This document shows positions 26,501 through 35,629 of a DNA stretch of 64,000 nt, one piece after another. The DNA is taken from the NCBI RefSeq assembly GCF_004216755.1, contig NZ_SGWZ01000005.1, positions 62,001-126,000 on the forward strand, given 5' to 3'. The stretch's first letter is position 1. Each line of letters begins with the position of its first letter. Origin of the DNA: Kerstersia gyiorum. GTDB lineage: Bacteria; Pseudomonadota; Gammaproteobacteria; Burkholderiales; Burkholderiaceae_B. Made by a program: the position numbers and the translations under genes. The notes beneath the pieces were generated by a model. That model saw only the letters and a list, made by a program, of their open reading frames with translations, was not told where the DNA came from and searched no databases.

Positions 26501-29500
26501 ATGCTGCCAGCCTGGGTTTTGCTGGTCTCGCTAGGCTATGCCGCGCTGCTGTTCGCGGTCGCCTGGGCTGGCGACCGCTATCCGCTCTATCCGCAGCGGC
26601 CCTGGCTGCGGCCGGCGGTCTACAGCCTGGCGCTGGCAGTCTATTGCTCGTCCTGGACCTTCTATGGCGCGGTCGGTTCAGCCGTGCGCTACGGGATAGG
26701 CTATCTGCCCATCTATCTCGGGCCATTCCTGATGATGCTGTTCGGCTGGCGCATCATGGAACGCCTGGCGCTCATTGCGCGCTCGCAGAACACGGTATCC
26801 ATTTCCGACTTCATTGCCAGCCGCTACGGCCGTTCGCAACGCCTGGCTGCGCTGGTGGCGATCATTGCCCTGCTGGCGGCCGTGCCCTATCAGGCCCTGC
26901 AGTACAAAGCGGTGGCGCTGAGCCTGGATGTCCTGACCGGGCCCACCCGCGACGCCAGCCTGCTGGGTGATCCGGCACTGTATGTCGCCATCCTGATGGC
27001 GGTGTTCTCCGTGATGTTCGGCACGCGCAAGGTCGATGCGACCGAGCACCGCCCCGGCCTGATCCTGGCCGTAGCCTTCGAATCACTGGTCAAACTCATC
27101 GCGCTGATCACCATCGGCGTCTTTTCCATTCTCTGGTTTTCCGGCAGCGGCACCAGCCTGGTCCAGGCCACCCAGACCCTGCTGGACCGCCCGCCCATCG
27201 GCTTCGTGGGCCAGACCTTGCTGGCTTTCGCAGCCATGATCTGCCTGCCGCGCCAGTTCCACGTCGCCATCGTCGAATGCGGCGATGTGGCCGACATCCG
27301 GCGCGCGCGCTGGTGGTTCGGCGGCTATCTGGTCATCGTCTGCCTGATGGTGCTGCCGATTGCCAGCGCCGGCGCTGCGCTCTTCGGCTTCAGCGATACG
27401 GCCGCGCCCGACAGCTTCGTGCTTGCGCTGCCGCTGGCGCAGAACAATGCCGCACTGGCACTGGTGGCATACATCGGCGGTTTTTCTGCCGCCACGGGCA
27501 TGGTCATCGTGGCCAGCGTCGCGCTGTCGACCATGATCAGCAATGACCTGATCATGCCCATCCTGCTGCGCCGCCGCCGTGCCGGATCGCTGGAACGCAA
27601 CGTTGCCGGTACGGTACTGTGGGTGCGGCGCGTCGGCATCTTTTTCATGGCCTCGCTGGCCTATGGCTACTACCGGGCCAGCGGCAGCGATACCGCGCTG
27701 GCCTCCTTCGGCCTGATGGCCTTTGCCGCCGTGGCCCAGTTCGGTCCCGGCCTGGTGGGCGGGCTTTACTGGAGCGGCACCAGCCGCCGGGGCGTGGAAG
27801 CCGGGCTGCTGGTGGGCTTTGGCATCTGGACCTATACGCTGCTGCTGCCCAGCCTGACCGAAAGCGGCTGGCTGGACCCGGCCTGGATGCGCGACGGCCT
27901 GTTCGGCCTGCTCTGGCTGCGCCCGCAGCACCTGTTCGGCAGCACCGGCTGGGACCCGCTGACCCACGGCACCTTCTGGTCCCTGCTGCTCAATGGCCTG
28001 ACCATGCTGCTGGTATCCATGCGCTGGCCGCCGGGCCTGGCCGAACGCCTGCGCGCCGAGCCTTTCCTCAACCCCTATGCGGAGCACCGCGCCCAGGCGC
28101 CCAGCCAATGGCGCGGCAACCTGCAAGTCACCGACCTGCAGGTCCTGGCCGGCCGCATCATCGGCGAACCTGCCGCCCAGAAGGCCTTCGAGGAACAGGC
28201 GCGCCAACGCGGCCTGACGCTGGCGCCCGGATTGCCCGCCGACGCGGCATGGATACACACCACCGAACTGCTGTTGGCAGCCGCCGTCGGCGCGGCCTCC
28301 GCACGCCTGCTGATGACCACGGCGCTGGAAGGCTCGGGCATGGAGATCACGGCCATCGTCGCAATCCTCGACGAAGCCGGGCCGGCGCTGCGGTTCAACC
28401 GCGAGATCCTGCTGGCCACCCTGGAAAACATTGACCAGGGCGTGAGCGTGGTAGATGCGGAAATGCGCCTGGTGGCCTGGAACAAGCGCTATCTCCAGCT
28501 GTTCGGCTATCCGGCGGACATGCTGTACGTCGGCCGTCCTGTGGCCGACCTGATTCGCTTCAATGTGGAGAACGGCAAGCTCGGCCCGGCCTCGCGCCTG
28601 GATATCGAACAGGAAATCGACAAGCGCATTGCGTTCATGCGTGCCGGTTCACCGCATATCTTCCAGCGCGTGCTGGAAACCGGGCAAGTGCTGGAACTGC
28701 GCGGCCGCCCCCTGCCCGCTGGCGGCTACGTCACCACCTACAGCGACATCAGCGCCTACAAGCATGTGGAAGGCGAGCTGCGCGAAATGAATGAGAACCT
28801 GGAGCAGCGGGTGGCCGAACGCACCCGCGAGGCTGAACAGGCCCAGGAGTCTCGCACCCGCTTCCTCACCGCCGTCAGCCATGACGTGCTGCAACCCATC
28901 AATGCCGCACGGCTGTTCGCGTCGGCGCTACGGGCCTCTGACCAGGCAGCCGAACAAAAGCACCTCGCCGAGCGCGTCGATACCTCGCTGCGTGCCGCCG
29001 AGGAATTGCTTGACGGCCTGCTGGATGTATCGCGCCTGGATGCCGGCGCCCTGCGGCCGGATGTCACGGTATTCGACGCCGGCATCCTGATGCGCCAACT
29101 GGTCGAACAGTATGCGCCGATGGCCCAGGGCCGGGGGCTGGAACTCCGGCTGCACGCGCGCTCGCATTATGTGCGCAGCGACCAGCGCCTGTTGCGGCGC
29201 GTGCTGCAGAATTTCCTCGCCAACGCCTTGCGCTATACCCGCCAGGGCCGCATCCTGCTCACCGCCCGCCAGCGCGGCGACAGCATCGTGTTCCAGGTCT
29301 GGGATACCGGCCCCGGCATTCCCTCGCACCATCTGCGCCAGATCTACGAAGAATTCCACCGCTACGAACAGCCCTTCGACTGGGACGGCCGTGGCCTGGG
29401 CCTGGGGCTTTCCATCTGCCAGCGCATTTCCCTGCTGCTGGGCCATGCGCTGGACGCGCGCTCCATCGTCGGGCGCGGCAGCATGTTTTCCATTGCCGTG

Positions 29501-29962
29501 CCGCGTGTCGCGGCGCCGGCGCCCGATGCCGCCCACCTGGCCAGGCCCGCAGGACAGGCGCCGGATGCCAGCAATGTCGCCGGCCTGAAAGTGCTGTGCG
29601 TGGATAACGACCCCGATATCCTCGAAGGCATGCGCGCCCTGCTGCAGCGCTGGCAGATAGACATAGACTGCGCCACCACGGTAGACGAAGCGCTGGCCGC
29701 CATGGCCCATGCTCCCGACGTGCTGCTGGTGGACTATCACTTGCACGACCGCCTGGACGGGCTCGACACCCTGGACGCACTGCGCGCATTGCGGCCGGGC
29801 GTACGGGGCGCGCTGCTGACTGCCGACGGCAGCGATACGCTCAAGCAGCTGGCCCGGACGCGGGGCTACCATGTTCTGACCAAACCAGTGAAGCCTGCCT
29901 CCTTGCGTGCCTACCTGGCAGCCCAGCTCAAGGCCGCCCGCTCCGGGGCTGTCTCTCCCTAG
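26501..29962 (+). CDS. crbS: CrbS-type hybrid sensor kinase (SLC5-STAC-PAS-HisKA-HATPase-REC)
   Basis: 1153 residues in the inner membrane. Order: sodium:solute-symporter-like domain with ~13 membrane helices (1-520); a STAC linker (~540-620, ending LLLAAAVGAASARLLM); PAS (~625-740; LENIDQGVSVVDAEMRLVAWN); a coiled coil; HisKA with His ~794 in TAVSHDVLQPINA; HATPase with NFLANALRYT, DTGPGIP and GLGLGLSIC; a C-terminal receiver with Asp in LLVDYHLHD and Lys in LTKPVK. This is the architecture of CrbS, which with the LuxR-type CrbR switches on acs for acetate use. A CrbR-like regulator sits beside acs at 46.6 kb. That the SLC5 part senses or imports acetate is inferred from the family. Confidence 0.88.
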   Translation: MLPAWVLLVSLGYAALLFAVAWAGDRYPLYPQRPWLRPAVYSLALAVYCSSWTFYGAVGSAVRYGIGYLPIYLGPFLMMLFGWRIMERLALIARSQNTVSISDFIASRYGRSQRLAALVAIIALLAAVPYQALQYKAVALSLDVLTGPTRDASLLGDPALYVAILMAVFSVMFGTRKVDATEHRPGLILAVAFESLVKLIALITIGVFSILWFSGSGTSLVQATQTLLDRPPIGFVGQTLLAFAAMICLPRQFHVAIVECGDVADIRRARWWFGGYLVIVCLMVLPIASAGAALFGFSDTAAPDSFVLALPLAQNNAALALVAYIGGFSAATGMVIVASVALSTMISNDLIMPILLRRRRAGSLERNVAGTVLWVRRVGIFFMASLAYGYYRASGSDTALASFGLMAFAAVAQFGPGLVGGLYWSGTSRRGVEAGLLVGFGIWTYTLLLPSLTESGWLDPAWMRDGLFGLLWLRPQHLFGSTGWDPLTHGTFWSLLLNGLTMLLVSMRWPPGLAERLRAEPFLNPYAEHRAQAPSQWRGNLQVTDLQVLAGRIIGEPAAQKAFEEQARQRGLTLAPGLPADAAWIHTTELLLAAAVGAASARLLMTTALEGSGMEITAIVAILDEAGPALRFNREILLATLENIDQGVSVVDAEMRLVAWNKRYLQLFGYPADMLYVGRPVADLIRFNVENGKLGPASRLDIEQEIDKRIAFMRAGSPHIFQRVLETGQVLELRGRPLPAGGYVTTYSDISAYKHVEGELREMNENLEQRVAERTREAEQAQESRTRFLTAVSHDVLQPINAARLFASALRASDQAAEQKHLAERVDTSLRAAEELLDGLLDVSRLDAGALRPDVTVFDAGILMRQLVEQYAPMAQGRGLELRLHARSHYVRSDQRLLRRVLQNFLANALRYTRQGRILLTARQRGDSIVFQVWDTGPGIPSHHLRQIYEEFHRYEQPFDWDGRGLGLGLSICQRISLLLGHALDARSIVGRGSMFSIAVPRVAAPAPDAAHLARPAGQAPDASNVAGLKVLCVDNDPDILEGMRALLQRWQIDIDCATTVDEALAAMAHAPDVLLVDYHLHDRLDGLDTLDALRALRPGVRGALLTADGSDTLKQLARTRGYHVLTKPVKPASLRAYLAAQLKAARSGAVSP

Positions 29963-29999
29963 CCACATGGCACACGCCCCGGGGAAACCCGGACTTTAC

Positions 30000-30045
30000 T
30001 TATGCTCAATTAAAGAATAAAACTTATGCTCACGAGCAGAATAAC
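30000..30045 (+). promoter_or_regulatory. Repeated TTATGCTC dyads upstream of nadC, putative NAD-synthesis operator
   Basis: TTATGCTC occurs at 30000-30007 and again at 30024-30031, each followed by a degenerate inverse half (GAATAA after seven bases; GAGCA then AATAA after two bases). The same half-site GAGCATAA stands before nadA. NAD biosynthesis operons in proteobacteria are controlled by NadQ, NrtR or NadR-type repressors that bind short dyads; which of these acts here is unknown. Confidence 0.6.
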
Positions 30046-30228
30046 AGTCTGACAACGATCCGTCCGCCCCCCTGGGCCGGTCTTGGCACCGCGTCATGCC
30101 TCGCCGCAGCAACGCTACCCACAGCGTCGCAACAACGCCGGGGCCATGCCTGCGTGTGGCGGCCTGGATGGCCTATGCCCTGGCTGTGCATTCTGCGTTC
30201 CACAACTTTTTTCGCAAGGATAATGCTC

Positions 30229-31131
30229 ATGGAGAGCAAATCTATCGCCTCCACCCCCAATGCCGCTGCGGCGGCCGACGCCTGGCCTGCGCCCCCCCTG
30301 CCACGGCTCATCCTGGAACCGCAGGTGCGCGCCGCCTTGCTGGAAGACCTGGGCCGGCGCGGCGATATCACCAGCGATGCCATCATCCCGGCCGACACCG
30401 AAGCCCGGCTGGCCCTGCGCGCACGCGAATCCGGCGTGCTGGCCGGCCTGGATGCGGCCCGCCTGGCGTTCGAACTCATGGACGGCCGCATCCACTTCGA
30501 GCCCGCCATGGCCGACGGCACGCACCTGGCGCCCGGCGACACCATCGCGCTCATACACGGCCCGGCCCGCGCCCTGCTCGGTGCGGAACGCACAGCGCTG
30601 AACTACCTGAGCCACTTGAGCGGCATCGCCAGCGCCACGGCGCGCATCGCCGATACCGTACGCCCCTACGGCACGCGTGTGAATTGCACTCGCAAAACCT
30701 TGCCCGGACTGCGCAGCCTGCAGAAATACGCGGTGCGCGTCGGCGGCGGCAGCAACCATCGCTACGGCCTGGATGATGCCGTCCTCATCAAGGACAACCA
30801 CATTGCCATCTGCGGCAGCTTGCAAGCCGCCGTCGAACGCGCACGCGCCCATGCCGGCCACCTGACCGCACTGGAAGTCGAGGTCGATACCCTGGCGCAA
30901 CTGCGCGAAGCACTGGACCTGGACGTCGCCGTGGTGCTGCTCGACAACATGGATACCGATACGCTGCGCCAGGCGGTTGCCCTGGCACGCGGACGCGCCG
31001 TCACCGAAGCCTCAGGCGGCGTGTCGGAAGCCAGTGCTGCCAGCATTGCTGCAACCGGCGTCAATTACATCGCCATCGGCGCGCTGACGCACAGTGTGCG
31101 TGCGCTGGATATCGGACTGGATAGCCTCTAA
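30229..31131 (+). CDS. nadC: Nicotinate-nucleotide pyrophosphorylase (carboxylating), QPRTase
   Basis: Makes nicotinate mononucleotide from quinolinate and PRPP, third step of de novo NAD synthesis; 300 residues, cytosolic. Family marks: LLEDLGRRGDITSDAII, AERTALNYLSHLSGIAS, CTRKTLPGLRSLQKYAVRVGGGSNHRYGLDD split over the active site, LIKDNHI and EVEVDTLAQ. AAGGA (30216-30220) fits ATG 30229 better than ATG 30223. It precedes nadA and nadB, but a separate operator lies between nadC and nadA, so they may be two transcripts under one regulator. Confidence 0.96.
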   Translation: MESKSIASTPNAAAAADAWPAPPLPRLILEPQVRAALLEDLGRRGDITSDAIIPADTEARLALRARESGVLAGLDAARLAFELMDGRIHFEPAMADGTHLAPGDTIALIHGPARALLGAERTALNYLSHLSGIASATARIADTVRPYGTRVNCTRKTLPGLRSLQKYAVRVGGGSNHRYGLDDAVLIKDNHIAICGSLQAAVERARAHAGHLTALEVEVDTLAQLREALDLDVAVVLLDNMDTDTLRQAVALARGRAVTEASGGVSEASAASIAATGVNYIAIGALTHSVRALDIGLDSL

Positions 31132-31181
31132 CCCCTGCGCCTGCTGTCGGGCCGTAGCCGGACACCTGCTGCGCCCCATAA

Positions 31182-31200
31182 ATACTCACATAGAGCATAA
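31182..31200 (+). promoter_or_regulatory. Dyad upstream of nadA, putative NAD-synthesis operator
   Basis: ATACTC-ACATA-GAGCATAA: the right arm repeats the inverse of the TTATGCTC half-site seen before nadC; the left arm has one mismatch. It lies 14 bp before the nadA ATG, where a bound repressor would block transcription or initiation. Confidence 0.6.
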
Positions 31201-31213
31201 AAGGAACCCTGCC

Positions 31214-32377
31214 ATGCCAACTGCCGCCAGTCCCGATGCCCTCCGCCGCTGGTTCGATTACGACACGCACGCCAGCGCACCGGCTGCAGGCTCAGCCTGC
31301 TCCACCCGCAGCGCCTGGGCCACTGTGCCGCCGCCACTGGATGACAGCCTGCGCGAGCATTACCGCACCCGCATCAAGACCCTGCTACATCGGGAAAATG
31401 CCGTACTGGTCGCGCACTACTATGTCGATGCAGACCTGCAGGATCTCGCTCGGGAAACCGGCGGCTGCGTGGGAGATTCGCTGGAAATGGCGCGCTTCGG
31501 CCGCGACCACGATGCCGCCACCATCGTTGTCGCCGGCGTTCGCTTCATGGGCGAGACTGCGCGCATTCTGAGCCCGGAAAAACGCATCCTGATGCCCGAC
31601 CTGAGCGCCACCTGCTCGCTCGACCTGGGTTGCCCCGCAGACGAGTTCCGCGCCTTCCGCGCACTGCACCCGGATCGCACCGTAGTGGTCTATGCCAATA
31701 CCAGCGCCGCCGTGAAAGCCCAGGCCGATTGGGTGGTTACCTCCTCGGTGGGGCTGGATATCGTCGCCAGCCTGCACGCGCGCGGCGAGAAGATCCTGTG
31801 GGCGCCGGACCGCCACCTGGGCAGCTACATCCAGCGCCAGACCGGTGCCGACATGGTGCTGTGGCAGGGCTCATGCCTGGTCCACAATGAGTTCAAGGGT
31901 TTCGAACTCGAAACGCTGCGCCAGGAATACCCGCACGCGAAAGTGCTGGCGCATCCGGAATCACCAGACTCGGTGGTCAGCCAGGCGGATGTCGTCGGCT
32001 CCACCACGCGCCTGATCCAGGCGGCGACCGAACTGGACGCCACGCATTTCATCGTCGCCACAGACATGGGCATCCTGCACGAAATGCGCATGCGCGCCCC
32101 TGGCAAGACTTTCCTGGCGGCGCCAACCGCGGGCAACAGCGCCGCCTGCAAAAGCTGCGCCTTCTGCCCCTGGATGGCAATGAACGGCCTGGCAGGCCTG
32201 GCCAACGCGCTGGAACACGGCCAGGGTGAAATCACGCTGGAACCGGCCCTGGCGCAGGCCGCCCGCCTGCCCATCACCCGCATGCTGGACTTTGCCGCCG
32301 CGCGCCAGGCGCGCGTGCAGGCCAGCGGCGACCTCGAACAAGATATGGAGCTTTACAGCCATGTGGGCGCAGCCTGA
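31214..32377 (+). CDS. nadA: Quinolinate synthase
   Basis: [4Fe-4S] enzyme that condenses iminoaspartate with dihydroxyacetone phosphate; 387 residues. Marks: VLVAHYYVDADLQDLA, GDSLEMARFG, VAGVRFMGETARILSPEK, the first Cys in DLSATCSLDLGCP, WQGSCLVHNEF and the C-terminal CKSCAFCPWMAMN with the last cluster ligand. ATG 31214 has AAGGAA upstream. The gene ends inside the start of nadB (17-bp overlap). Confidence 0.97.
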   Translation: MPTAASPDALRRWFDYDTHASAPAAGSACSTRSAWATVPPPLDDSLREHYRTRIKTLLHRENAVLVAHYYVDADLQDLARETGGCVGDSLEMARFGRDHDAATIVVAGVRFMGETARILSPEKRILMPDLSATCSLDLGCPADEFRAFRALHPDRTVVVYANTSAAVKAQADWVVTSSVGLDIVASLHARGEKILWAPDRHLGSYIQRQTGADMVLWQGSCLVHNEFKGFELETLRQEYPHAKVLAHPESPDSVVSQADVVGSTTRLIQAATELDATHFIVATDMGILHEMRMRAPGKTFLAAPTAGNSAACKSCAFCPWMAMNGLAGLANALEHGQGEITLEPALAQAARLPITRMLDFAAARQARVQASGDLEQDMELYSHVGAA

Positions 32378-33971
32378 ACCTACCCATACCGCGCCGCAGC
32401 GTTTTGACGCCATCATCGTCGGCGGCGGCCTTGCCGGCGTCACTGCCGCACTGCACCTGCCTGCGCACTGGCGCATTGCTCTGGTGCTCAAGCAAGCTCC
32501 TGAACACAGCGCCAGCTACCATGCCCAAGGGGGGATTGCCGCCGTGCTGGCGCAGGATGACAGCATTGCCGCTCACGTCGAAGACACGATAATCGCCGGC
32601 GCGGGGCTCTGCGATATCGGCCATACGACAGGCATCCTGTCGCAAGCAGGCGCGGCCATCGCCTGGCTGCAAGCCATGGGCGTGCCATTCAGCCAGGAAA
32701 ACGGCTGCCTGCACCTGACGCGCGAAGGCGGACACAGCCAACGCCGCATCGTGCATGCGGCCGACGCCACGGGCCATGCCGTGATGGAGGCACTCTGGCC
32801 GCACATTGCCAGGCACCCGGGTATCACCGTGCTGGGCGGGCACGCCGCCATAGACTTATTGATCGCCGAGCCAGGCCAGCATCAACACTGCCAGGGCATC
32901 ACTGCCATCGACCTGGACCGCGGCACCATCCGGCCTCTGCTGGCACCGCATACCATGCTGGCAACGGGCGGCAGCGGGCAACTCTACCCTCGTACCACCA
33001 ATCCCGCCGGCGCGACCGCAGACGGCGTAGCCATGGCCTGGCGCGCAGGGTGCGTCATCGAAAACATGGAATTCATCCAGTTCCACCCCACCGGCCTGGC
33101 AGTGGAAAATTGCCAGCAGAATGGACGCACGCCCCTGATCTCCGAAGCCATGCGCGGCGAAGGCGCGCTGCTGCGCCTGCCTGACGGCGACCGCTTTATG
33201 CCCCGCCACGATGCTCGCGCGGAACTGGCCCCGCGAGACATCGTGGCCCGCGCCATCTACCGCGAAATGCAAGACCACAAGCTGGACCATGTCGACCTGG
33301 ACATCAGCCATCGCAGCCCAGGTTTCCTGGCCAGCCATTTCCCCAACCTCATGGCATTGTGCCGTTCATACGGCATAGACCCCGCCACGACACCCATTCC
33401 CGTCGCCCCCTTGGCGCACTATGCCTGCGGCGGCATCCGCACCGACCTGAACGGACGCACCAGCCTGCCTGGCCTCTACGCCATCGGTGAATGCGCCAGC
33501 ACGGGCCTGCATGGCGCCAACCGGCTGGCCAGCAACTCGCTGCTGGAGTGCGTCGTCATGGGGCGCGCCAGCGCACGCGATGCCCTTTTGGGCAATCGAA
33601 CGCCAGACATGGCTGACGACCAGCTTGGCGAGGCCATGCATTGCCGCTCAGTTCTGAGAAGCCATGCCATACCCGAGCCTGCGCCGCACAGCACATGGGA
33701 TGATACGCGCTGCGCCCAGGCGCGCCGCACCCTGCAGCACCTCATGTGGCAAGGCGCAGGCATTCTTCGCACCCCTGCGGGCATGGCGCGGGCCAGCCTG
33801 GAATTGGGCCAGCTGCGCCATTCCTTCCTGGCTGCGACACGACCGGTAACGCTGTCCCTGGCCTGGCTGGAACTGCGCAACCTGCTGGACGTTGCCGGAT
33901 TGGTCCTGGACGCAGCCTCGGCACGCCAGGAAAGTGTAGGGATGCATGCGCTGGAACACAGCAGCACCTGA
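32361..33971 (+). CDS. nadB: L-aspartate oxidase
   Basis: FAD enzyme that makes iminoaspartate for NadA; 536 residues. N-terminal dinucleotide loop IIVGGGLAGVTAALHL, succinate-dehydrogenase-type blocks SYHAQGGIAAVLAQDD, LATGGSGQLYPRTTNP, EFIQFHPTGL and ASTGLHGANRLASNSLLE, and the helical C-terminal domain. The ATG at 32361 overlaps nadA by 17 bp with GGAG upstream, so it is translationally coupled to nadA. The order nadC, nadA, nadB gives the whole quinolinate branch in one place. Confidence 0.96.
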   Translation: MWAQPEPTHTAPQRFDAIIVGGGLAGVTAALHLPAHWRIALVLKQAPEHSASYHAQGGIAAVLAQDDSIAAHVEDTIIAGAGLCDIGHTTGILSQAGAAIAWLQAMGVPFSQENGCLHLTREGGHSQRRIVHAADATGHAVMEALWPHIARHPGITVLGGHAAIDLLIAEPGQHQHCQGITAIDLDRGTIRPLLAPHTMLATGGSGQLYPRTTNPAGATADGVAMAWRAGCVIENMEFIQFHPTGLAVENCQQNGRTPLISEAMRGEGALLRLPDGDRFMPRHDARAELAPRDIVARAIYREMQDHKLDHVDLDISHRSPGFLASHFPNLMALCRSYGIDPATTPIPVAPLAHYACGGIRTDLNGRTSLPGLYAIGECASTGLHGANRLASNSLLECVVMGRASARDALLGNRTPDMADDQLGEAMHCRSVLRSHAIPEPAPHSTWDDTRCAQARRTLQHLMWQGAGILRTPAGMARASLELGQLRHSFLAATRPVTLSLAWLELRNLLDVAGLVLDAASARQESVGMHALEHSST

Positions 33972-33993
33972 AACACCCCTCGCAGCGTGCAGC

Positions 33994-34818
33994 CTATCTG
34001 GCCGTTGAGCCCGTCCCCAGGCTCGCCAGGAAGGCTTCGCCTGCCTCGCGCGCCTCACGGGCACGCTGCGCAGGCGGCAAGCCCAGGTAGCGCGCATTGG
34101 GCGCTTCGATTTCCAGTTCGATATGCGCAGGCACGGCATCCATCAGCCCACGCAAATCCAGTTCGCCCTGCCCTGGCAAAAGCCTCCCCTGTCGCATTTC
34201 CTCATGCAAATCGCTGCCTGGCGGCAAGCGCAAGGGGGCATCGCACAATTGCAGGGAAAACAGGAGGGCAGGGTCGACGTTCGCCACCTGGCCCGGCCCG
34301 CCACCCGAGCGCCACAAATGCAAGGCATCTATGACCAGGCCCAGACGGTCCCCCGCACCAGCCTGCTGCAATACATCAAGCGCATCCTCCAGCGCAGGGA
34401 TCTTGCTGACAGGGATGAACTCCAGGCCAACCCGGACGCCATACTGCTTGCCCAACTCTGCCACCGCATGCAATTGCTCCGCCACGCCCGCACGGTCAGG
34501 ATGGAAAGAGTTGGCAACCAGCGTATGGATACCGAGCTGGGCGCAAGCGGCCAGTACTGGCTCATAATCGGACGGCCGCACTTGGTCGGTGAAGCGATAG
34601 CTTGATGCGCTGGTCAGCGCCAAACCACTGTCACGAGCCACTGCCGCCAACTGCGCCACAGCGGCTTCGCGGAAAACATCCAGGGGCCACTCGTCACCAG
34701 GACGATGCCCGGTCAACCGGATGGCGCTGGCACGAAACCCGCCTTCAGCCGCTGCACGCACCATTTGCTCAGGCGCCAGTTCCGCCAGAGTGAGATATGC
34801 CATGACAAGGTTAGCCAT
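33994..34818 (-). CDS. TIM-barrel sugar phosphate isomerase/epimerase-like protein
   Basis: 274 residues, AP-endonuclease-2/xylose-isomerase-like TIM barrel. Visible strands with metal ligands: LVANSFHPDRAG, VGLEFIPVSKIP (Glu), GLVIDALHLWRSGG (Asp, His), LQLCDAP and HIELEIEAP (Glu). The superfamily holds hydroxypyruvate and tagatose epimerases and the 3-dehydroshikimate dehydratases (AsbF/QuiC); the last would fit the AroQ paralogue of this cluster but cannot be proved. ATG 34818 has GGAGAG upstream and overlaps the SDR stop by 8 bp; ATG 34803 is the alternative. It is the last gene of the large minus-strand cluster. Confidence 0.85.
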   Translation of the reverse strand: MANLVMAYLTLAELAPEQMVRAAAEGGFRASAIRLTGHRPGDEWPLDVFREAAVAQLAAVARDSGLALTSASSYRFTDQVRPSDYEPVLAACAQLGIHTLVANSFHPDRAGVAEQLHAVAELGKQYGVRVGLEFIPVSKIPALEDALDVLQQAGAGDRLGLVIDALHLWRSGGGPGQVANVDPALLFSLQLCDAPLRLPPGSDLHEEMRQGRLLPGQGELDLRGLMDAVPAHIELEIEAPNARYLGLPPAQRAREAREAGEAFLASLGTGSTAR

Positions 34819-35623
34819 GCGTACTCTCCGCCAGACGCGGCCGCGCGCCAGGGATACCGCCAAAAAGCGTCCATGCCTGGGTCACGGCAGTGCCGGTATC
34901 CACCAGCAAGTTGGCGCCGCTGATGCCGGAAGCCATGTCGGACACCATGAAGGCAATGGTATCGGCCACTTCCTCGGACGTCACCAACCGCCCCAATGCC
35001 GTCATCTCGATAGGATTGACGGTATAGCGCTGCCCCGTCGCAATGCGTTCCGCTACCCTGGGCGTCATCACGACACCAGGCGACACCGTATTGAAACGGA
35101 CCCCGCTACGCCCCCATTCCACGGCCATGCTTTCCATCAGCAAATTGACAGCTGCCTTGGAAGAACAATATGCATGCATGCGTGCCGCCCGCACACCATT
35201 CCATGAGGATACCCCCACGAACGAACCTGCGCCCCTGGCAGCCATGCGCTTGCCAAATGCCACCGCCACCAGGAAAGTGCCCCGATGCACCAACTGGGCG
35301 ATACGGTCCCACTCCTCCACCGAGGTGTCTTCGGCCGGGGCCAGCGGCTGGAACGTGGCAGCAGCGTGCACGACCGCCGCCACCGGACCCATTTCCGCTT
35401 CAATGGCGTCAGCGACTCCCTCCACGTCGTCACGGTCCAGAATATCCATGCGCCAGAACCGCGCCCCGCACTCGGCTGCCACGTCTCTCATGCTGTCTTC
35501 ATTGATATCGCAAACGACCACACGCCAGCCCAGCGCCGTCAGCGTACGACATATGACGCGACCGATACCGCCCGCGCCTCCCGTGACCACGGCCACCCGC
35601 CCCTTTCCTGACAAACGATCCAT
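34811..35623 (-). CDS. SDR-family oxidoreductase
   Basis: 270 residues. Rossmann loop VTGGAGGIGRVICRTL, Asp for NAD preference in VVCDINEDSM, catalytic Ser in VGVSSWNGVRAARM, and YxxxK as YCSSKAAVN; the usual NNAG is VHAAATF, so HAAA replaces the consensus. PG motif in VSPGVVMTPRVAER. It is 6 bp from the TRAP binding-protein gene and overlaps the TIM-barrel gene, so these are read in one operon; the substrate is probably an alcohol or ketone produced in the cluster pathway. Confidence 0.9.
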   Translation of the reverse strand: MDRLSGKGRVAVVTGGAGGIGRVICRTLTALGWRVVVCDINEDSMRDVAAECGARFWRMDILDRDDVEGVADAIEAEMGPVAAVVHAAATFQPLAPAEDTSVEEWDRIAQLVHRGTFLVAVAFGKRMAARGAGSFVGVSSWNGVRAARMHAYCSSKAAVNLLMESMAVEWGRSGVRFNTVSPGVVMTPRVAERIATGQRYTVNPIEMTALGRLVTSEEVADTIAFMVSDMASGISGANLLVDTGTAVTQAWTLFGGIPGARPRLAESTHG

Positions 35624-35629
35624 CCTTCC

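Noticed and set aside
29943..29982. CCGGGGC...GCCCCGG inverted repeat after the hybrid kinase as terminator
   Set aside because: Arms are separated by 26 bases, the first lies inside the coding sequence and no T-run follows.
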